NCBI GenBank assembly: GCA_903867185.1
Contig: CAIPQK010000171.1
Location: 1-64,000, forward strand
Direction: 5' to 3'
From: an uncultured Candidatus Nemicrothrix sp.
GTDB lineage: Bacteria > Actinomycetota > Acidimicrobiia > Acidimicrobiales > Acidimicrobilacustridaceae
DNA: 64,000 bases
Of the stretch, positions 17,479 through 26,859 are shown one piece after another (the first letter of the stretch is position 1; each line of letters opens with the position of its first letter). Both the position numbers and the translations under genes were made by a program. The notes under the pieces were generated by a model. That model saw only the letters and a program-made list of their open reading frames with translations. It had not been told where the DNA came from and did not search any database.

Positions 17479-17937
17479 ATGACCATCATCGAAGGCCAGC
17501 CGGTTCCCGAGTTCTCACTCCCCGACCAGGACGGCAACACCGTCACATCGGCTCAACTCCGCGGAAGTTGGGCGGTCATCTACTTCTACCCAAAGGACGA
17601 CACCCCAGGCTGTACTGCCGAGTCGTGTTCATTCCGCGACAACTTTGAAGCCTTCTCTGACGTCGGGGCAAAGGTGATCGGCATTAGTTCCGATTCCGTC
17701 GACTCGCACAAAGCATTCGCGCAGAAGCACAACCTTCCATTTACATTGCTTGCCGACACGAAGAGCGAAGTTCGCAAGCAGTTTGGCGTCACTAAGACCC
17801 TCGGCCTTCTGCCGGGACGAGTCACCTACGTGATCGATCCCAAGGGCATCGTGCGCAAAGTGTTCTCCTCGCAGTTCAAGCCAAAGAAGCACATCGACGA
17901 AGCGCTCGCGGTGATCGGTTCTACATCGCCGAACTAG
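17479..17937 (+). CDS. bcp: Thioredoxin-dependent peroxiredoxin, BCP/PrxQ type
   Basis: 152 residues from ATG 17479. The active site DDTPGCTAESC gives peroxidatic Cys45 and resolving Cys50 five residues apart, the atypical two-Cys arrangement of BCP/PrxQ. YFYPKDDTPGCT and the later LPGRVTYVIDPKGIVR are diagnostic. It reduces hydrogen peroxide and organic hydroperoxides with thioredoxin as donor in the cytoplasm. An in-frame start ten codons earlier is possible. It is divergent from parA with about 100 bases between the starts. Confidence 0.93.
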   Translation: MTIIEGQPVPEFSLPDQDGNTVTSAQLRGSWAVIYFYPKDDTPGCTAESCSFRDNFEAFSDVGAKVIGISSDSVDSHKAFAQKHNLPFTLLADTKSEVRKQFGVTKTLGLLPGRVTYVIDPKGIVRKVFSSQFKPKKHIDEALAVIGSTSPN

Positions 17938-17981
17938 TTGTCGGACACGTCACAGATCTTCAAGAAATATCGTGACGAGTC

Positions 17982-18680
17982 TCAAGCCTTCGTTACATAA
18001 CGCGTGGGATCGCTGATCCCAGCATCAGCAAATCCACGAGCCCGCAGAAGACACGCGTCGCAGTGCCCACATGATCTGCCATCGTCAGTGGGGTCGTAAC
18101 ACGACAGCGTGACGCTGTAGTCGACTCCGAGTTCGATACCTCGCTGGATAATTTGCGCTTTCGTCAGGTGAATTAATGGGGTGCGAATGCAAAGGCGACC
18201 GCCTTCGACCCCTTCGCGGGTGGCGAGATTGGCCATGACCTCAAATGCTTCGATGAATTCCGGCCGGCAATCGGGGTAGCCCGAGTAATCGACCGCATTC
18301 ACTCCGATAAAGACATCGTGCGCACCGCGGGTTTCGGCAACTGCTGTCGCAAAGCTCAAGAAGATCGTGTTGCGAGCAGGCACGTAGGTGACCGGAACTG
18401 AATCTGCAGAGAGCTCATCGACCGACTCGTGTTTCGGAATGTCTATCGAATCATCAACCAATGCTGAGCCGCCAAAGGCAGCGAGGTCGATATCGGCGAA
18501 GAGATGTTCGACGCTTGCCGCGTTCGCAATAACCGCAGCGCATTCAAGTTCTTTGGTATGTCGCTGTCCGTAGCCAAAACTTAAGGCGATCACTTCGAAA
18601 CCTTCGCTCTGAGCGATGGCAAGACAGGTTGTCGAATCAAGTCCGCCTGACAGCAGAACGATCGCCTTCGGTTTGCTCAC
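17982..18680 (-). CDS. queC: 7-cyano-7-deazaguanine synthase (QueC)
   Basis: 232 residues from GTG 18680, overlapping the esterase stop by four bases (GTGA). The PP-loop is [11 protein letters not shown] near residue 10. The zinc site is the four-cysteine pattern C-x9-C-x2-C-x2-C in [18 protein letters not shown]. QueC converts 7-carboxy-7-deazaguanine to preQ0 with ATP and ammonia. queD, queE and folE are not in the window, so the rest of the pathway lies elsewhere. The product could serve tRNA modification or a 7-deazapurine DNA or secondary-metabolite route; the context does not say which. Coupling to a carboxylesterase is unusual. Confidence 0.94.
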   Translation of the reverse strand: MSKPKAIVLLSGGLDSTTCLAIAQSEGFEVIALSFGYGQRHTKELECAAVIANAASVEHLFADIDLAAFGGSALVDDSIDIPKHESVDELSADSVPVTYVPARNTIFLSFATAVAETRGAHDVFIGVNAVDYSGYPDCRPEFIEAFEVMANLATREGVEGGRLCIRTPLIHLTKAQIIQRGIELGVDYSVTLSCYDPTDDGRSCGHCDACLLRARGFADAGISDPTRYVTKA

Positions 18681-20185
18681 AGAACGCCGTCCCAAACTGC
18701 ACGTTCCGCCGACATCGGATCAGAAAGAAGTTCTCTGACCACATCGAAACGTTGTGTAGGACGCGACTCACTACTCCATGCCTGCCAACCAGGATCGCCG
18801 TTGCGTGCAAACGAAAGCCACGCTTCCTGCATTGCCGCCGACAATTCCCACAAGTCATCGCTCACTGGACCACCAAGAAACAGTTCTGCCCCTTGGTTAT
18901 CGAGCACCCCAAAGACAAAGGGGATCTCGAGCGCGTGACATGACTTCACAACACCACCGAAGGCCGGCGTTCCCCACGTAAAGAGGTACTGCCATGTTGG
19001 CGATTTCGCCGCCCCGCGAGCTTCGACGAGACGAATCGCTGGAATCCGAAACGACGCATCGGTGAGCACTGCATTCCAAAGTTCATCTACCGAGACATCG
19101 GGGCGATCGGTGGCGTACACATCACGCACCCGATGTCCGGACCCAAAGATGCCCTCAAGACGGTCCAGCAGACTGGAGTCGTCCAGACCGCCGGGGCTCA
19201 TAAGTGCAAAAAGATTCCATTCGTTGAGATTGGTACCCGTCAAAAACGGAACGTCGACTGCGTCGCCATTCGCCACAGCGACGAGTGGATCTTGAGGCAG
19301 GTACGAGCCATCGATCACCGGCTGAAAGGCCATCGCGAGCGCAAAACTGGTGGGTCCCCCCAAACCCGACGGATCGTCGTACAACTTTGCTTCAACCTTT
19401 GTCGCCGCTTTTGCGATGTCGTCTGCAGACGCTCGCAACAAACCATCGATATCAGCGACACCGAGTTTTTCCATGAATTCTTCGGTCATCGCCGCGCCCA
19501 TCGCAGGGGTAAAGACGTTGTGTGCTGCGCCACTTTGAGCGATTGCCTTCTGGAAGAGCCCGCTCGCGGCGGGAAGGGTGAGAAGTGTCGAGATACTCAT
19601 CGCTCCTGCTGACTCTCCGAAGATAGTGACGTTGTTTGGATCACCACCAAACGCGCTGATGTTGTCGCGCACCCACGCAAGTGCAGCCGCCTGATCAAGC
19701 AGCCCATTCACACCACTCGAGCGATACCGATCATCGAGATCGCCGAGCCAAAGAAACCCAAGCGCGCCAAGTCGGTAGTTGAGCGACACAACGACAACGT
19801 CGCCACGGGTTGCTAACGACGTTCCGTCGTACCAAGGTGTCGATGAAGATCCGTTGGTGAAAGCGCCGCCGTGAATCCACACCATCACAGGACGAGCCGC
19901 ATCGTCGCAGGCCGGCGTGGTCACATTAAGAAAGAGACAGTCTTCGCTTGAGTCAAGGGCTGAGTCACCTAAGAGCGCGGTGACTCCACCTGACTCTTGA
20001 ACCGACATCGACCCGAACGTCGTCGCATCCCGAACTCCATCCCATGATTCCGGAGGGGCTGGCGCCAGGAATCGGCGCTCGCCGACAGGTGGAGCGGCGT
20101 ATGGAATGCCTCGAAACTGAAGAACACCGCCGCGCTCGAGGCCCTGCAACGAACCCTGCGCAATGGTGACCGACGTGGAACTCAT
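18677..20185 (-). CDS. Type-B carboxylesterase
   Basis: 502 residues, the usual length for the family. Motifs are EDCLFLNV near residue 81, oxyanion [11 protein letters not shown] near 103, and the nucleophile elbow FGESAGAMS with Ser192. A late [11 protein letters not shown] carries the catalytic His, with the acid probably the Glu of [10 protein letters not shown]. No signal peptide is present, so it is probably cytoplasmic. It hydrolyses carboxylic esters; the natural substrate is unknown. GGGGGAG precedes ATG 20185. It is divergent from the ABC1 kinase gene. Confidence 0.93.
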   Translation of the reverse strand: MSSTSVTIAQGSLQGLERGGVLQFRGIPYAAPPVGERRFLAPAPPESWDGVRDATTFGSMSVQESGGVTALLGDSALDSSEDCLFLNVTTPACDDAARPVMVWIHGGAFTNGSSSTPWYDGTSLATRGDVVVVSLNYRLGALGFLWLGDLDDRYRSSGVNGLLDQAAALAWVRDNISAFGGDPNNVTIFGESAGAMSISTLLTLPAASGLFQKAIAQSGAAHNVFTPAMGAAMTEEFMEKLGVADIDGLLRASADDIAKAATKVEAKLYDDPSGLGGPTSFALAMAFQPVIDGSYLPQDPLVAVANGDAVDVPFLTGTNLNEWNLFALMSPGGLDDSSLLDRLEGIFGSGHRVRDVYATDRPDVSVDELWNAVLTDASFRIPAIRLVEARGAAKSPTWQYLFTWGTPAFGGVVKSCHALEIPFVFGVLDNQGAELFLGGPVSDDLWELSAAMQEAWLSFARNGDPGWQAWSSESRPTQRFDVVRELLSDPMSAERAVWDGVL

Positions 20186-20292
20186 AGGTACTCCCCCAGC
20201 CGAGTGAACGGGCCCACGCTACCGCCGATAAGCAAGCGTTGGTCAGCGCCCGGTGAGGGAGCCAGCACCGTTCGCACCTAACGTTCACTGCC

Positions 20293-21792
20293 GTGACACT
20301 GCCGCGAAGAACTCTCCGCCTGATTGTTCCCCTCGGACTCATTGCCGTTGTCGTTGCCCTCGTTCGAAATAGTCGGTCACGACCAATTTCAAGCGGGCCA
20401 GTGCAAAACGGCGCTCGCGGCGCTCGCAATCTTCGCCTTGCTCTTCTCGGAGCAAAAACGGGTGGCGCGTACGCTCGCCATCGCGCCCGCCGAGTGTTCA
20501 CCGATGCCGGCAAGCGTCAGGAACTTGATCTTGCTTTTGAAATGAAGACCACCCAACAGGTCGCTGAAGCGCTCGGGCAGATGAAGGGCGCGCTCATGAA
20601 GGTCGGACAGATGGCCAGCTACATCGACCAGGGATTGCCCGAACATGTCCGAGGCGCTCTTGCTGATCTCCAACAAAACGCTCCGCCGATGAGCGCTGAA
20701 CTTGCTGCTCAAGTGATTTACGAAGAACTTGGTAAACACCCAGACGAACTGTTTGCCACGTGGGACCCAGCGCCGATCGCGTCTGCATCGATCGGTCAAG
20801 TGCATCGTGCCCTTACGCACGATGGCCAAGCAGTCGCTGTGAAAGTGCAGTACCCCGGCGTTGCCGAAGCAGTCGCTTCTGACCTCAACAACGCCGGTTT
20901 TATTTTTGCAGGTCTAGGGGTGCTTTTCCCGGGACTCGACCACAAAGCTCTCGTTGCCGAATTGCGTGAACGAGTCGTTGAGGAACTCGATTACGAAATT
21001 GAAGCGGCTAATCAGCGAGCCTTCGCTCGCTACTACGACGGACATCCAACAATCCATATTCCGCATGTGATTGATCTCTACTCAAGCCGTCGTGTTCTCA
21101 CTACCGAACTTTCCAATGGCGTCCGTTGGGAAGAACTCATGACGTGGAGCCAGAAAGAAAAAGATTTGGCTGCCGAAACGCTGTATCGCTTCGCGTTCGG
21201 CGGTTTGTATCGACTCGCGGCATTTAACGGTGATCCTCATCCCGGCAACTATTTGTTCCACCCCGGTGGACGCGTCACATTCCTTGACTTCGGCCTGGTC
21301 AAGTACTTCACCGCCGCCGAACTCGACGAGTTTGGCGAAATGATCCAACACATGGTGATCGATCACGATGCCGCCGCATTCCGCTCAACCGTCGAGCGTC
21401 TCGGGCTTCTTCCCGCCGGACTCGACGTGACCGACGCCGACGTCATCGACTACCTCGGGCACTTCTACGAATTCGTCGCCGTTGAAGGCGACTTCACCAT
21501 CACTCCTGACTACGCATCTGAGACCGTGCGCCGCTTCTTCGATACCAGCGGCCCCTACGCCGTCATGCAGAAGGCTGCGAACCTCCCCGGAAGCTTCGTG
21601 ATCATTCAGCGCATCAGCCTCGGCCTCTATGCGATTCTCGGAGAACTCCATGCGACCGGCGACTGGCGCAAGATCGCCGAGGAACTTTGGCCGTTCGTCG
21701 ATGGCCCTCCATCAACGCCCATGGCCCTCGAAATCGATGCTTGGCGACGCCTTCGCCACCCCGATGCCAAGGGTGCGATGCTGTCACGGTGA
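20293..21792 (+). CDS. ABC1/UbiB atypical kinase family protein
   Basis: 499 residues from GTG 20293. An N-terminal membrane helix (about 8-25) precedes the UbiB-like kinase core: GALMKVGQMASY with the family KxGQ motif near residue 105, ELDYEIEAANQ with the ExD motif, and NGDPHPGNYLFHPGGRVTFLDFGLVK, covering the catalytic loop and metal-binding DFG. UbiB/COQ8 proteins have ATPase activity needed for quinone or lipid metabolism; in actinobacteria the target is not settled, with menaquinone homeostasis one guess. The stop overlaps the bioA GTG by three bases (GTGA), which couples it to biotin synthesis genes for no known reason. Confidence 0.92.
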   Translation: MTLPRRTLRLIVPLGLIAVVVALVRNSRSRPISSGPVQNGARGARNLRLALLGAKTGGAYARHRARRVFTDAGKRQELDLAFEMKTTQQVAEALGQMKGALMKVGQMASYIDQGLPEHVRGALADLQQNAPPMSAELAAQVIYEELGKHPDELFATWDPAPIASASIGQVHRALTHDGQAVAVKVQYPGVAEAVASDLNNAGFIFAGLGVLFPGLDHKALVAELRERVVEELDYEIEAANQRAFARYYDGHPTIHIPHVIDLYSSRRVLTTELSNGVRWEELMTWSQKEKDLAAETLYRFAFGGLYRLAAFNGDPHPGNYLFHPGGRVTFLDFGLVKYFTAAELDEFGEMIQHMVIDHDAAAFRSTVERLGLLPAGLDVTDADVIDYLGHFYEFVAVEGDFTITPDYASETVRRFFDTSGPYAVMQKAANLPGSFVIIQRISLGLYAILGELHATGDWRKIAEELWPFVDGPPSTPMALEIDAWRRLRHPDAKGAMLSR

Positions 21793-23108
21793 CACCCGAC
21801 GACCAGACGTCCCTGACCAGTGCCCATGATCGCTGGGTCGACCGAGACGCTGCCGTTGTTTGGCACGGCTTCACTCAGATGTCGACCTATGCCACAAATC
21901 GGCCCGTCATCGTGGACTACGCCGAAGGACGAGAACTCGTCGACGTTGATGGAACCCGCTACCTCGATGCGATTTCCTCGCTGTGGGTGACAACGCTCGG
22001 CCACCGGGTACCGGAACTCGATGCGGCTGCGCGTGAACAACTCGACCGAGTTGCTCACACCACGATGTTGGGCAACGGAAACCGCATCACGATCGAGTTA
22101 GCAGAAGCCCTCGCTCCTCGCGTGCCCGTCAGCGAACCACATTTTCTCTTTGCCTCCGATGGCGCTGCTGCGGTTGAGCAAGCAATCAAAATCGCGTTTC
22201 AGTACTGGACGAATCAGGGCATCACCTCCAGAACTCGGTATCTCGCTCTCGGCGGGGCCTACCACGGCGACACCATCGGGGCTATCTCGATCGGCGCCGG
22301 TGGATTCGGAACAGACATGTTCGATCCGCTGCGCTTCGATGTTCTGCGCGCTCCCGGCTATGACGATCTCGGCTGGGCCGATACTGCCGTTGCGATGGTC
22401 GCCGCCCATGCACACGAACTCGCCGCCGTTGTCATCGAACCACTCGTTCAAGGCGCTGCGGGCATGTGGGTCACCGACCCCGAATCCGTCGAACGCGTCG
22501 GCGACGCATGCCGTGAACACAATGTCTTGCTTATTGCCGATGAAGTTGCCACTGGGTTCGGAAGAACTGGCACGTTGTTCGCGACCGAACAATGCCGAAT
22601 CCGTCCCGACATCATGTGCATTGGCAAAGGTCTCACTGGCGGGTATCTCGCTATGGCTGCGACCGTGGCCTCTCGGCGCGTTTACGAGGCCTTCCTTGGC
22701 CCTGACCTCAGCGAGATGACGCTCTATCACGGACACTCTTTTTCTGGCAATGCACTCGCTGCGGCTGTCGCGCTTCGCCACCTCCAACTCTTCGAAGAAC
22801 TCGAGGTGTTGGCCAACGTTCGCGATCGCGCGGCACAACTCCACGACCGCCTTTCAACCTTGGCGGCAAACAACACCGCAATCAAGGTTGTGCGTCAACG
22901 TGGCCTAATGGTCGGCGTAGAGCTCAATCCACCCGCCGATGATCTTCGCTGGGGTAGGCGTGTCTGCGCTGCGTCAGTCGAACGCGGTGTCCTGCTCCGA
23001 CCGCTCGGTGACGTCGTCGTGATCATGCCCATCCTCACTTCTACCGCCGATGAGATCGACCGCATTGTCGATGTCTTAGCCGCATCCATTACTGAGGTGT
23101 GCTCGTAG
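21789..23108 (+). CDS. bioA: Adenosylmethionine-8-amino-7-oxononanoate aminotransferase (BioA)
   Basis: 439 residues from GTG 21789. Class-III PLP aminotransferase features are YLDAISSLWVTTLGHRVPEL near the start, the GAYHGDTIGAISIGA region, the IADEVATGFGRTGTLFA segment with the PLP-binding Asp, and the Schiff-base Lys in CIGKGLTGGYL. The early SLWVTTLGH segment and the bioF and bioD neighbours favour BioA over other class-III enzymes. It makes 7,8-diaminononanoate from KAPA using S-adenosylmethionine. bioF begins one base inside its TAG stop (TAGTG). Confidence 0.94.
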   Translation: MTPDDQTSLTSAHDRWVDRDAAVVWHGFTQMSTYATNRPVIVDYAEGRELVDVDGTRYLDAISSLWVTTLGHRVPELDAAAREQLDRVAHTTMLGNGNRITIELAEALAPRVPVSEPHFLFASDGAAAVEQAIKIAFQYWTNQGITSRTRYLALGGAYHGDTIGAISIGAGGFGTDMFDPLRFDVLRAPGYDDLGWADTAVAMVAAHAHELAAVVIEPLVQGAAGMWVTDPESVERVGDACREHNVLLIADEVATGFGRTGTLFATEQCRIRPDIMCIGKGLTGGYLAMAATVASRRVYEAFLGPDLSEMTLYHGHSFSGNALAAAVALRHLQLFEELEVLANVRDRAAQLHDRLSTLAANNTAIKVVRQRGLMVGVELNPPADDLRWGRRVCAASVERGVLLRPLGDVVVIMPILTSTADEIDRIVDVLAASITEVCS

Positions 23109-24256
23109 TGAGCGAGAACCAACCGAGCGATTGGCCCACGTGGCTTATTGCCGAAACAGATTCGATCAAGAGCAGCGACCGGTGGAGATCTCCACGCTCT
23201 TTTGACGCGAGTGGACCCACCGGAATCCTCAACGGTCAAACCGTTGTTTCGTTCGCCTCAAATGACTACCTCGGACTCACCTCTCATCCGGCGGTAAAGG
23301 CTGCCGCTCAAGATGCGATTGACCGCTGGGGAACTGGCTCCGGAGCGTCTCGCCTTGTCGTTGGCTCCCGACCAATTCATCACGAACTTGAACTCAACCT
23401 CGCCCGATGGCGAGGCACCGAATCGGCAGTTCTCTTCCCCACCGGATTCGCAGCAAACCTCGGACTTCTTGCGACCCTCGGCGGACGCGGTGTCGTCATT
23501 CATTCTGACGAACTCAACCATGCGTCGATCATCGACGGTTGCCGAATGGCCCGTTCCAATGGCGCCGAGGTTCTCACCTATCCCCACCTCGATCTTGAAA
23601 CACTCGCCGCAAACTTGGAATCTCATTCCGATACTCGCCAGATAGTCGTCACCGACTCTGTGTTCTCAATGGATGGCGACGTTGCGCCAATCGCTCAACT
23701 GGCAGCACTTTGTGCTCGCTCTTCGGCATTGCTCATTCTCGACGAAGCACACTCCGTCCTCGAACCCACACCGCCGCCAAACCTCGGCGGCGCGACCATC
23801 GTCCAAGTTGGCACTCTCTCGAAAACACTGGGCGCACTCGGAGGTTTCGTTGCGGGACCAGCCTCTGTTATCGACCTTCTCGTTAATCGTGCTCGGACCT
23901 ACATCTTTACAACCGCTCCGAGTCCCGCCGATTCGGCGGCTGCACTCGCTGCAATTCAGATTCTTCAATCAGACGAGGGCGTGGCGCTGCGTGATCGCCT
24001 GCGATCATCGGTCGATCGCGTTCGACCCAATCACTCATCTCCCATCGTCCCTATTGTCCTCGGTGATGAAGTTGCCGCCCTTCGCGCATCACAACAACTT
24101 CTCGAACGCGGCCTTCTCGTCCCCGCGATTCGCCCCCCAACCGTGCCGGTCGGATCAAGCCGCCTGCGCGTGGCGTTGTCGGCGGCCCATACTGATGAGC
24201 AGATCGATGAACTGCTCAATGCTCTGGACACGTTGGAAACGGATACTGGCCGATGA
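23108..24256 (+). CDS. bioF: 8-amino-7-oxononanoate synthase (BioF)
   Basis: 382 residues from GTG 23108. Alpha-oxoamine synthase features are FASNDYLGLTSHPAVK near residue 45, GSGASRLVVGSRPIHHELE, DELNHASIIDGCRMA and DEAHSVLEP. The PLP-lysine region is QVGTLSKTLGALGGFVAG. It condenses pimeloyl-ACP or pimeloyl-CoA with alanine to KAPA. It is the middle gene of a tightly packed bioA-bioF-bioD operon; its end overlaps the bioD ATG by four bases. No bioB or BirA-type repressor is in the window. Confidence 0.94.
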   Translation: MSENQPSDWPTWLIAETDSIKSSDRWRSPRSFDASGPTGILNGQTVVSFASNDYLGLTSHPAVKAAAQDAIDRWGTGSGASRLVVGSRPIHHELELNLARWRGTESAVLFPTGFAANLGLLATLGGRGVVIHSDELNHASIIDGCRMARSNGAEVLTYPHLDLETLAANLESHSDTRQIVVTDSVFSMDGDVAPIAQLAALCARSSALLILDEAHSVLEPTPPPNLGGATIVQVGTLSKTLGALGGFVAGPASVIDLLVNRARTYIFTTAPSPADSAAALAAIQILQSDEGVALRDRLRSSVDRVRPNHSSPIVPIVLGDEVAALRASQQLLERGLLVPAIRPPTVPVGSSRLRVALSAAHTDEQIDELLNALDTLETDTGR

Positions 24257-24915
24257 CCTTCGACGGATTGCGACCACAACGCCTTGTCGTTGTTGTAGGA
24301 ACTGGGACTGAAGTTGGAAAGACCTGGGTCGCGGCCCGCCTTCTTCGTGATCTGCGAGCCAACGGAGTCGATGTCGCTGCACGCAAACCTGTGCAATCGT
24401 TCGATCCTGACGATTCACTGACAGATGCGCATCACCTTGCTGACGCATCGGGCGAACATCCGACCGACGTCTGTCCTCGACATCGCTGGTATCCGATTGC
24501 AATGGCGCCGCCAATGGCCGCCGACGCGCTAGCTCGTCCCGCGTTCTCTGTCGAGGATCTTGCAGCGGAAATCCAGTGGCCACTGCCAGCTCCCGATGTC
24601 GCCTTTGTTGAAACCGCGGGTGGTATCCGTTCACCAATAGCAAGCAATGGCGATGCGATTTCGCTCATTGAACTTCTGCAGCCCGACATTGTGCTTCTCG
24701 TCGCTGACGCCGGGCTCGGCACCATCAACTCCATTCTTCTTAGCCTCGAAGCAATCAATAGTGGCGCCCATGTCGCCACCCCTATTGTTGTTTTAAATCG
24801 ATTCGATCCTGCCGATGATTTACATCGTCGCAATCGCGACTGGCTCACCAAGCATCTCGACGTCGACGTACTTTCAAGCGTCCCAGCAGTACTGGCAAAA
24901 ATCAAAGCAACCTGA
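24253..24915 (+). CDS. bioD: Dethiobiotin synthetase (BioD)
   Basis: 220 residues. The P-loop is VVGTGTEVGKTWVAARLL, the family GTGTEVGKTW form, followed by ARKPVQSFDPDD with the substrate-contacting Lys, FVETAGGIRSPIASNGD and a VVLNRFD segment for base recognition. It carboxylates and cyclises diaminononanoate to dethiobiotin with ATP and CO2. It is the last gene of the biotin operon; about 90 bases separate it from the B12-binding regulator gene. Confidence 0.94.
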   Translation: MTFDGLRPQRLVVVVGTGTEVGKTWVAARLLRDLRANGVDVAARKPVQSFDPDDSLTDAHHLADASGEHPTDVCPRHRWYPIAMAPPMAADALARPAFSVEDLAAEIQWPLPAPDVAFVETAGGIRSPIASNGDAISLIELLQPDIVLLVADAGLGTINSILLSLEAINSGAHVATPIVVLNRFDPADDLHRRNRDWLTKHLDVDVLSSVPAVLAKIKAT

Positions 24916-25003
24916 GAATTTCCGCCCGATCAGGTCCTAGGTTCTCGTCGCCGGTACCGTCTCATACAGAACATCGCAAGAACTACTGGTGAGGGGTGGG
25001 GAG

Positions 25004-25867
25004 ATGATCAAAGAATCGAAGTCCTCGCAACCTACCGATCCAACGTTGACCCTCACCGAAGCAGCGGATCTTCTCGGCGTGCATTACATGACGGTGTATC
25101 GCTATGTCCGCACCGGTCGTCTTCCAGCAGTGAAAGCCGGGGGCGGCTGGCTCGTCAACAAATCCGCAATCGATGACTTCGCTTCGACCCCGCCGACTAC
25201 CAAATCTGAGGGAAATGTCGACTGGCCGGCTCGGCTCGGTGACCGACTGTTGGCAGGGGACGAAGCCGGCGCGTGGAACGTGATCGAGGCATCGATGACC
25301 TCGGGGCTCGAACCTTCAGAGGTGTACCTCGACGCGCTTGCTCCTGCTCTTGCCGCTATCGGAAGTGCTTGGGCGGCCGGCGAAATTTCGATCGCCGATG
25401 AACATCGCGCGACTGCAGTCACAAACCGCCTGATCGGTCGTCTCGGTCCACGTTTTCACCGCCCTGGACAAACTCGCGGAACAATCGTTCTTGGGGCAGT
25501 AGCGGGCGACCATCATGCTGTTCCGACAGCGATCGCTTCGGACTTACTTCGCGGCAATGGATTCACTGTCTTCGACCTTGGCGCCAATTCGCCGGTTGAA
25601 TCGTTCCTCGACACGGCGGGGAGCGCCGACCGATTGATCGCAGTTGGAATCACTTCAAGCGCTGCCGGCACCGATGATCAAATGATCGCCACTGTCGCCG
25701 CCATCAAGGAAGAACTTCAGTGCCCGGTCGTCATCGGTGGCCACGGGATCGGTTCCAAAGCACGCGATGCCCATCCCGACGCCATCACAGCATCAGCCAC
25801 CGAGATGCTTCTTGCATTTAACGAAATTGCAGAATTAGCAATCTCCGCTCGCACAAAAACCGCCTAA
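25004..25867 (+). CDS. CarH/LitR-like cobalamin-binding transcriptional regulator
   Basis: 287 residues from ATG 25004 (GAGGGG about eight bases upstream). Residues 14-60 are an excisionase/MerR-like winged helix (LTLTEAADLLGVHYMTVYRYVRTG). Residues 75-150 form the four-helix cap of a B12 domain with Trp123 and Glu133-His134 spaced W-x9-EH, the signature of CarH photoreceptors. Residues 158-285 are a Rossmann-like B12 domain with D169-H-H171-x-x-P, matching the DxHxxG lower-ligand motif except for the final Gly. CarH binds adenosylcobalamin in the dark, represses as a tetramer and is released by light. Here the HTH is of the excisionase subtype rather than full MerR. The targets are unknown; the same-strand bio operon lies immediately upstream. 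Confidence 0.85.
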   Translation: MIKESKSSQPTDPTLTLTEAADLLGVHYMTVYRYVRTGRLPAVKAGGGWLVNKSAIDDFASTPPTTKSEGNVDWPARLGDRLLAGDEAGAWNVIEASMTSGLEPSEVYLDALAPALAAIGSAWAAGEISIADEHRATAVTNRLIGRLGPRFHRPGQTRGTIVLGAVAGDHHAVPTAIASDLLRGNGFTVFDLGANSPVESFLDTAGSADRLIAVGITSSAAGTDDQMIATVAAIKEELQCPVVIGGHGIGSKARDAHPDAITASATEMLLAFNEIAELAISARTKTA

Positions 25868-25871
25868 GTGG

Positions 25872-26837
25872 TCAGGCGGGCACCGGCGTAAGCGCTGGCC
25901 TACCGGCGAGTACGGCACTGACGTTCTCGCAACACAGTCGCACCATGTCGCCGCGTGCCAACGTCGATGCTGAACCCAAGTGCGGTGCCAGCACAACATT
26001 GTCAAGACTTAACAAGCCTTCAGTGATTTTTGGTTCGAATTCATACACATCGAGACCGGCAGCAGCGAGACGCCCATCACGAAGCGCAGCAACTAGCTCA
26101 ACTTCATCGATCAGTGCACCGCGGGCCGTATTCACCAGCACTGCAGTGGACTTCATCAACTGAAACGTTTGTTGATTAAACAGGTGTCGGCTGTGCTCAT
26201 TCAGTGGCGCATGCAGCGAAAGAAAGTCCGAGCGACGTAGCAACTGATCAAAAGAAACAAATTCAGCACCAAGCGATGACTCGATTTCAGGAGCAACACG
26301 ATTGCGATTGAAGTAGATGATCTCCATTCCGAAACCCTTACCCCGCCTAGCGACTGCTTGACCGATTGCACCCATTCCAACAATGCCCAGCGTTCGCCCC
26401 TGCAGCGGTTCGCCAAGTAACTGCATCGGACCCCAACCGGTCCACTCCCCCGAACGCACCATTCGCTCGCCGGCCCCAAGGTTCCGCGCCGCGGCAAGAA
26501 GTAGCGCCCACGCAAGATCGGCAGTGGCTTCGGTAAGCACCCCAGGCGTGTTCGTGACCTCGATGCCGCGTTTTCGGGCTGCGCCGACATCGATGTTGTC
26601 GTACCCAACCGCATAGTTGGCGATGACCTTTAACGCCGGTGCCGAATCGAGCAGTTCGACATCGATTCGATCACTCAGCATGCAGATCAGTGCATCGGCT
26701 TCGCGAACCCCATCGAGTAATTCCTCTCGGCTGAGCGGCCGATCTTCGGGATTCGATCGCACGGCAAATCCGGAATCATTTAGAAGATCAATCCCCGGAG
26801 CGGGCAGTGGGCGCGTAACGAAGATGTGAGAAGCCAT
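25872..26837 (-). CDS. D-2-hydroxyacid dehydrogenase, NAD(P)-dependent
   Basis: 321 residues from ATG 26837. The NAD-binding GxGxxG is in LGIVGMGAIGQAVARR near residue 147. The catalytic Arg is in VNTARGALIDE, and the acid and His follow in the usual positions, the His in VLAPHLGSAST. NYAVGYDNIDV and NTPGVLTEATADLAW are characteristic of glyoxylate/hydroxypyruvate-reductase-like members. It interconverts a 2-oxoacid and a D-2-hydroxyacid, most likely glyoxylate or hydroxypyruvate. It is convergent with the B12 regulator gene and follows the ECF operon on the same strand with a 22-base gap, so read-through from that operon is possible. Confidence 0.9.
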   Translation of the reverse strand: MASHIFVTRPLPAPGIDLLNDSGFAVRSNPEDRPLSREELLDGVREADALICMLSDRIDVELLDSAPALKVIANYAVGYDNIDVGAARKRGIEVTNTPGVLTEATADLAWALLLAAARNLGAGERMVRSGEWTGWGPMQLLGEPLQGRTLGIVGMGAIGQAVARRGKGFGMEIIYFNRNRVAPEIESSLGAEFVSFDQLLRRSDFLSLHAPLNEHSRHLFNQQTFQLMKSTAVLVNTARGALIDEVELVAALRDGRLAAAGLDVYEFEPKITEGLLSLDNVVLAPHLGSASTLARGDMVRLCCENVSAVLAGRPALTPVPA

Positions 26838-26859
26838 AGGACACCGTGCCACAACTGAC

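Noticed and set aside
25004..25180. Excisionase-like HTH as a sign of a mobile element
   Set aside because: The domain is fused to a complete B12-binding region, so it is a regulator, not a phage excisionase.
26025..26045. tRNA T-loop-like GGTTCGAAT
   Set aside because: It is inside the hydroxyacid dehydrogenase coding sequence and no cloverleaf can be drawn around it.
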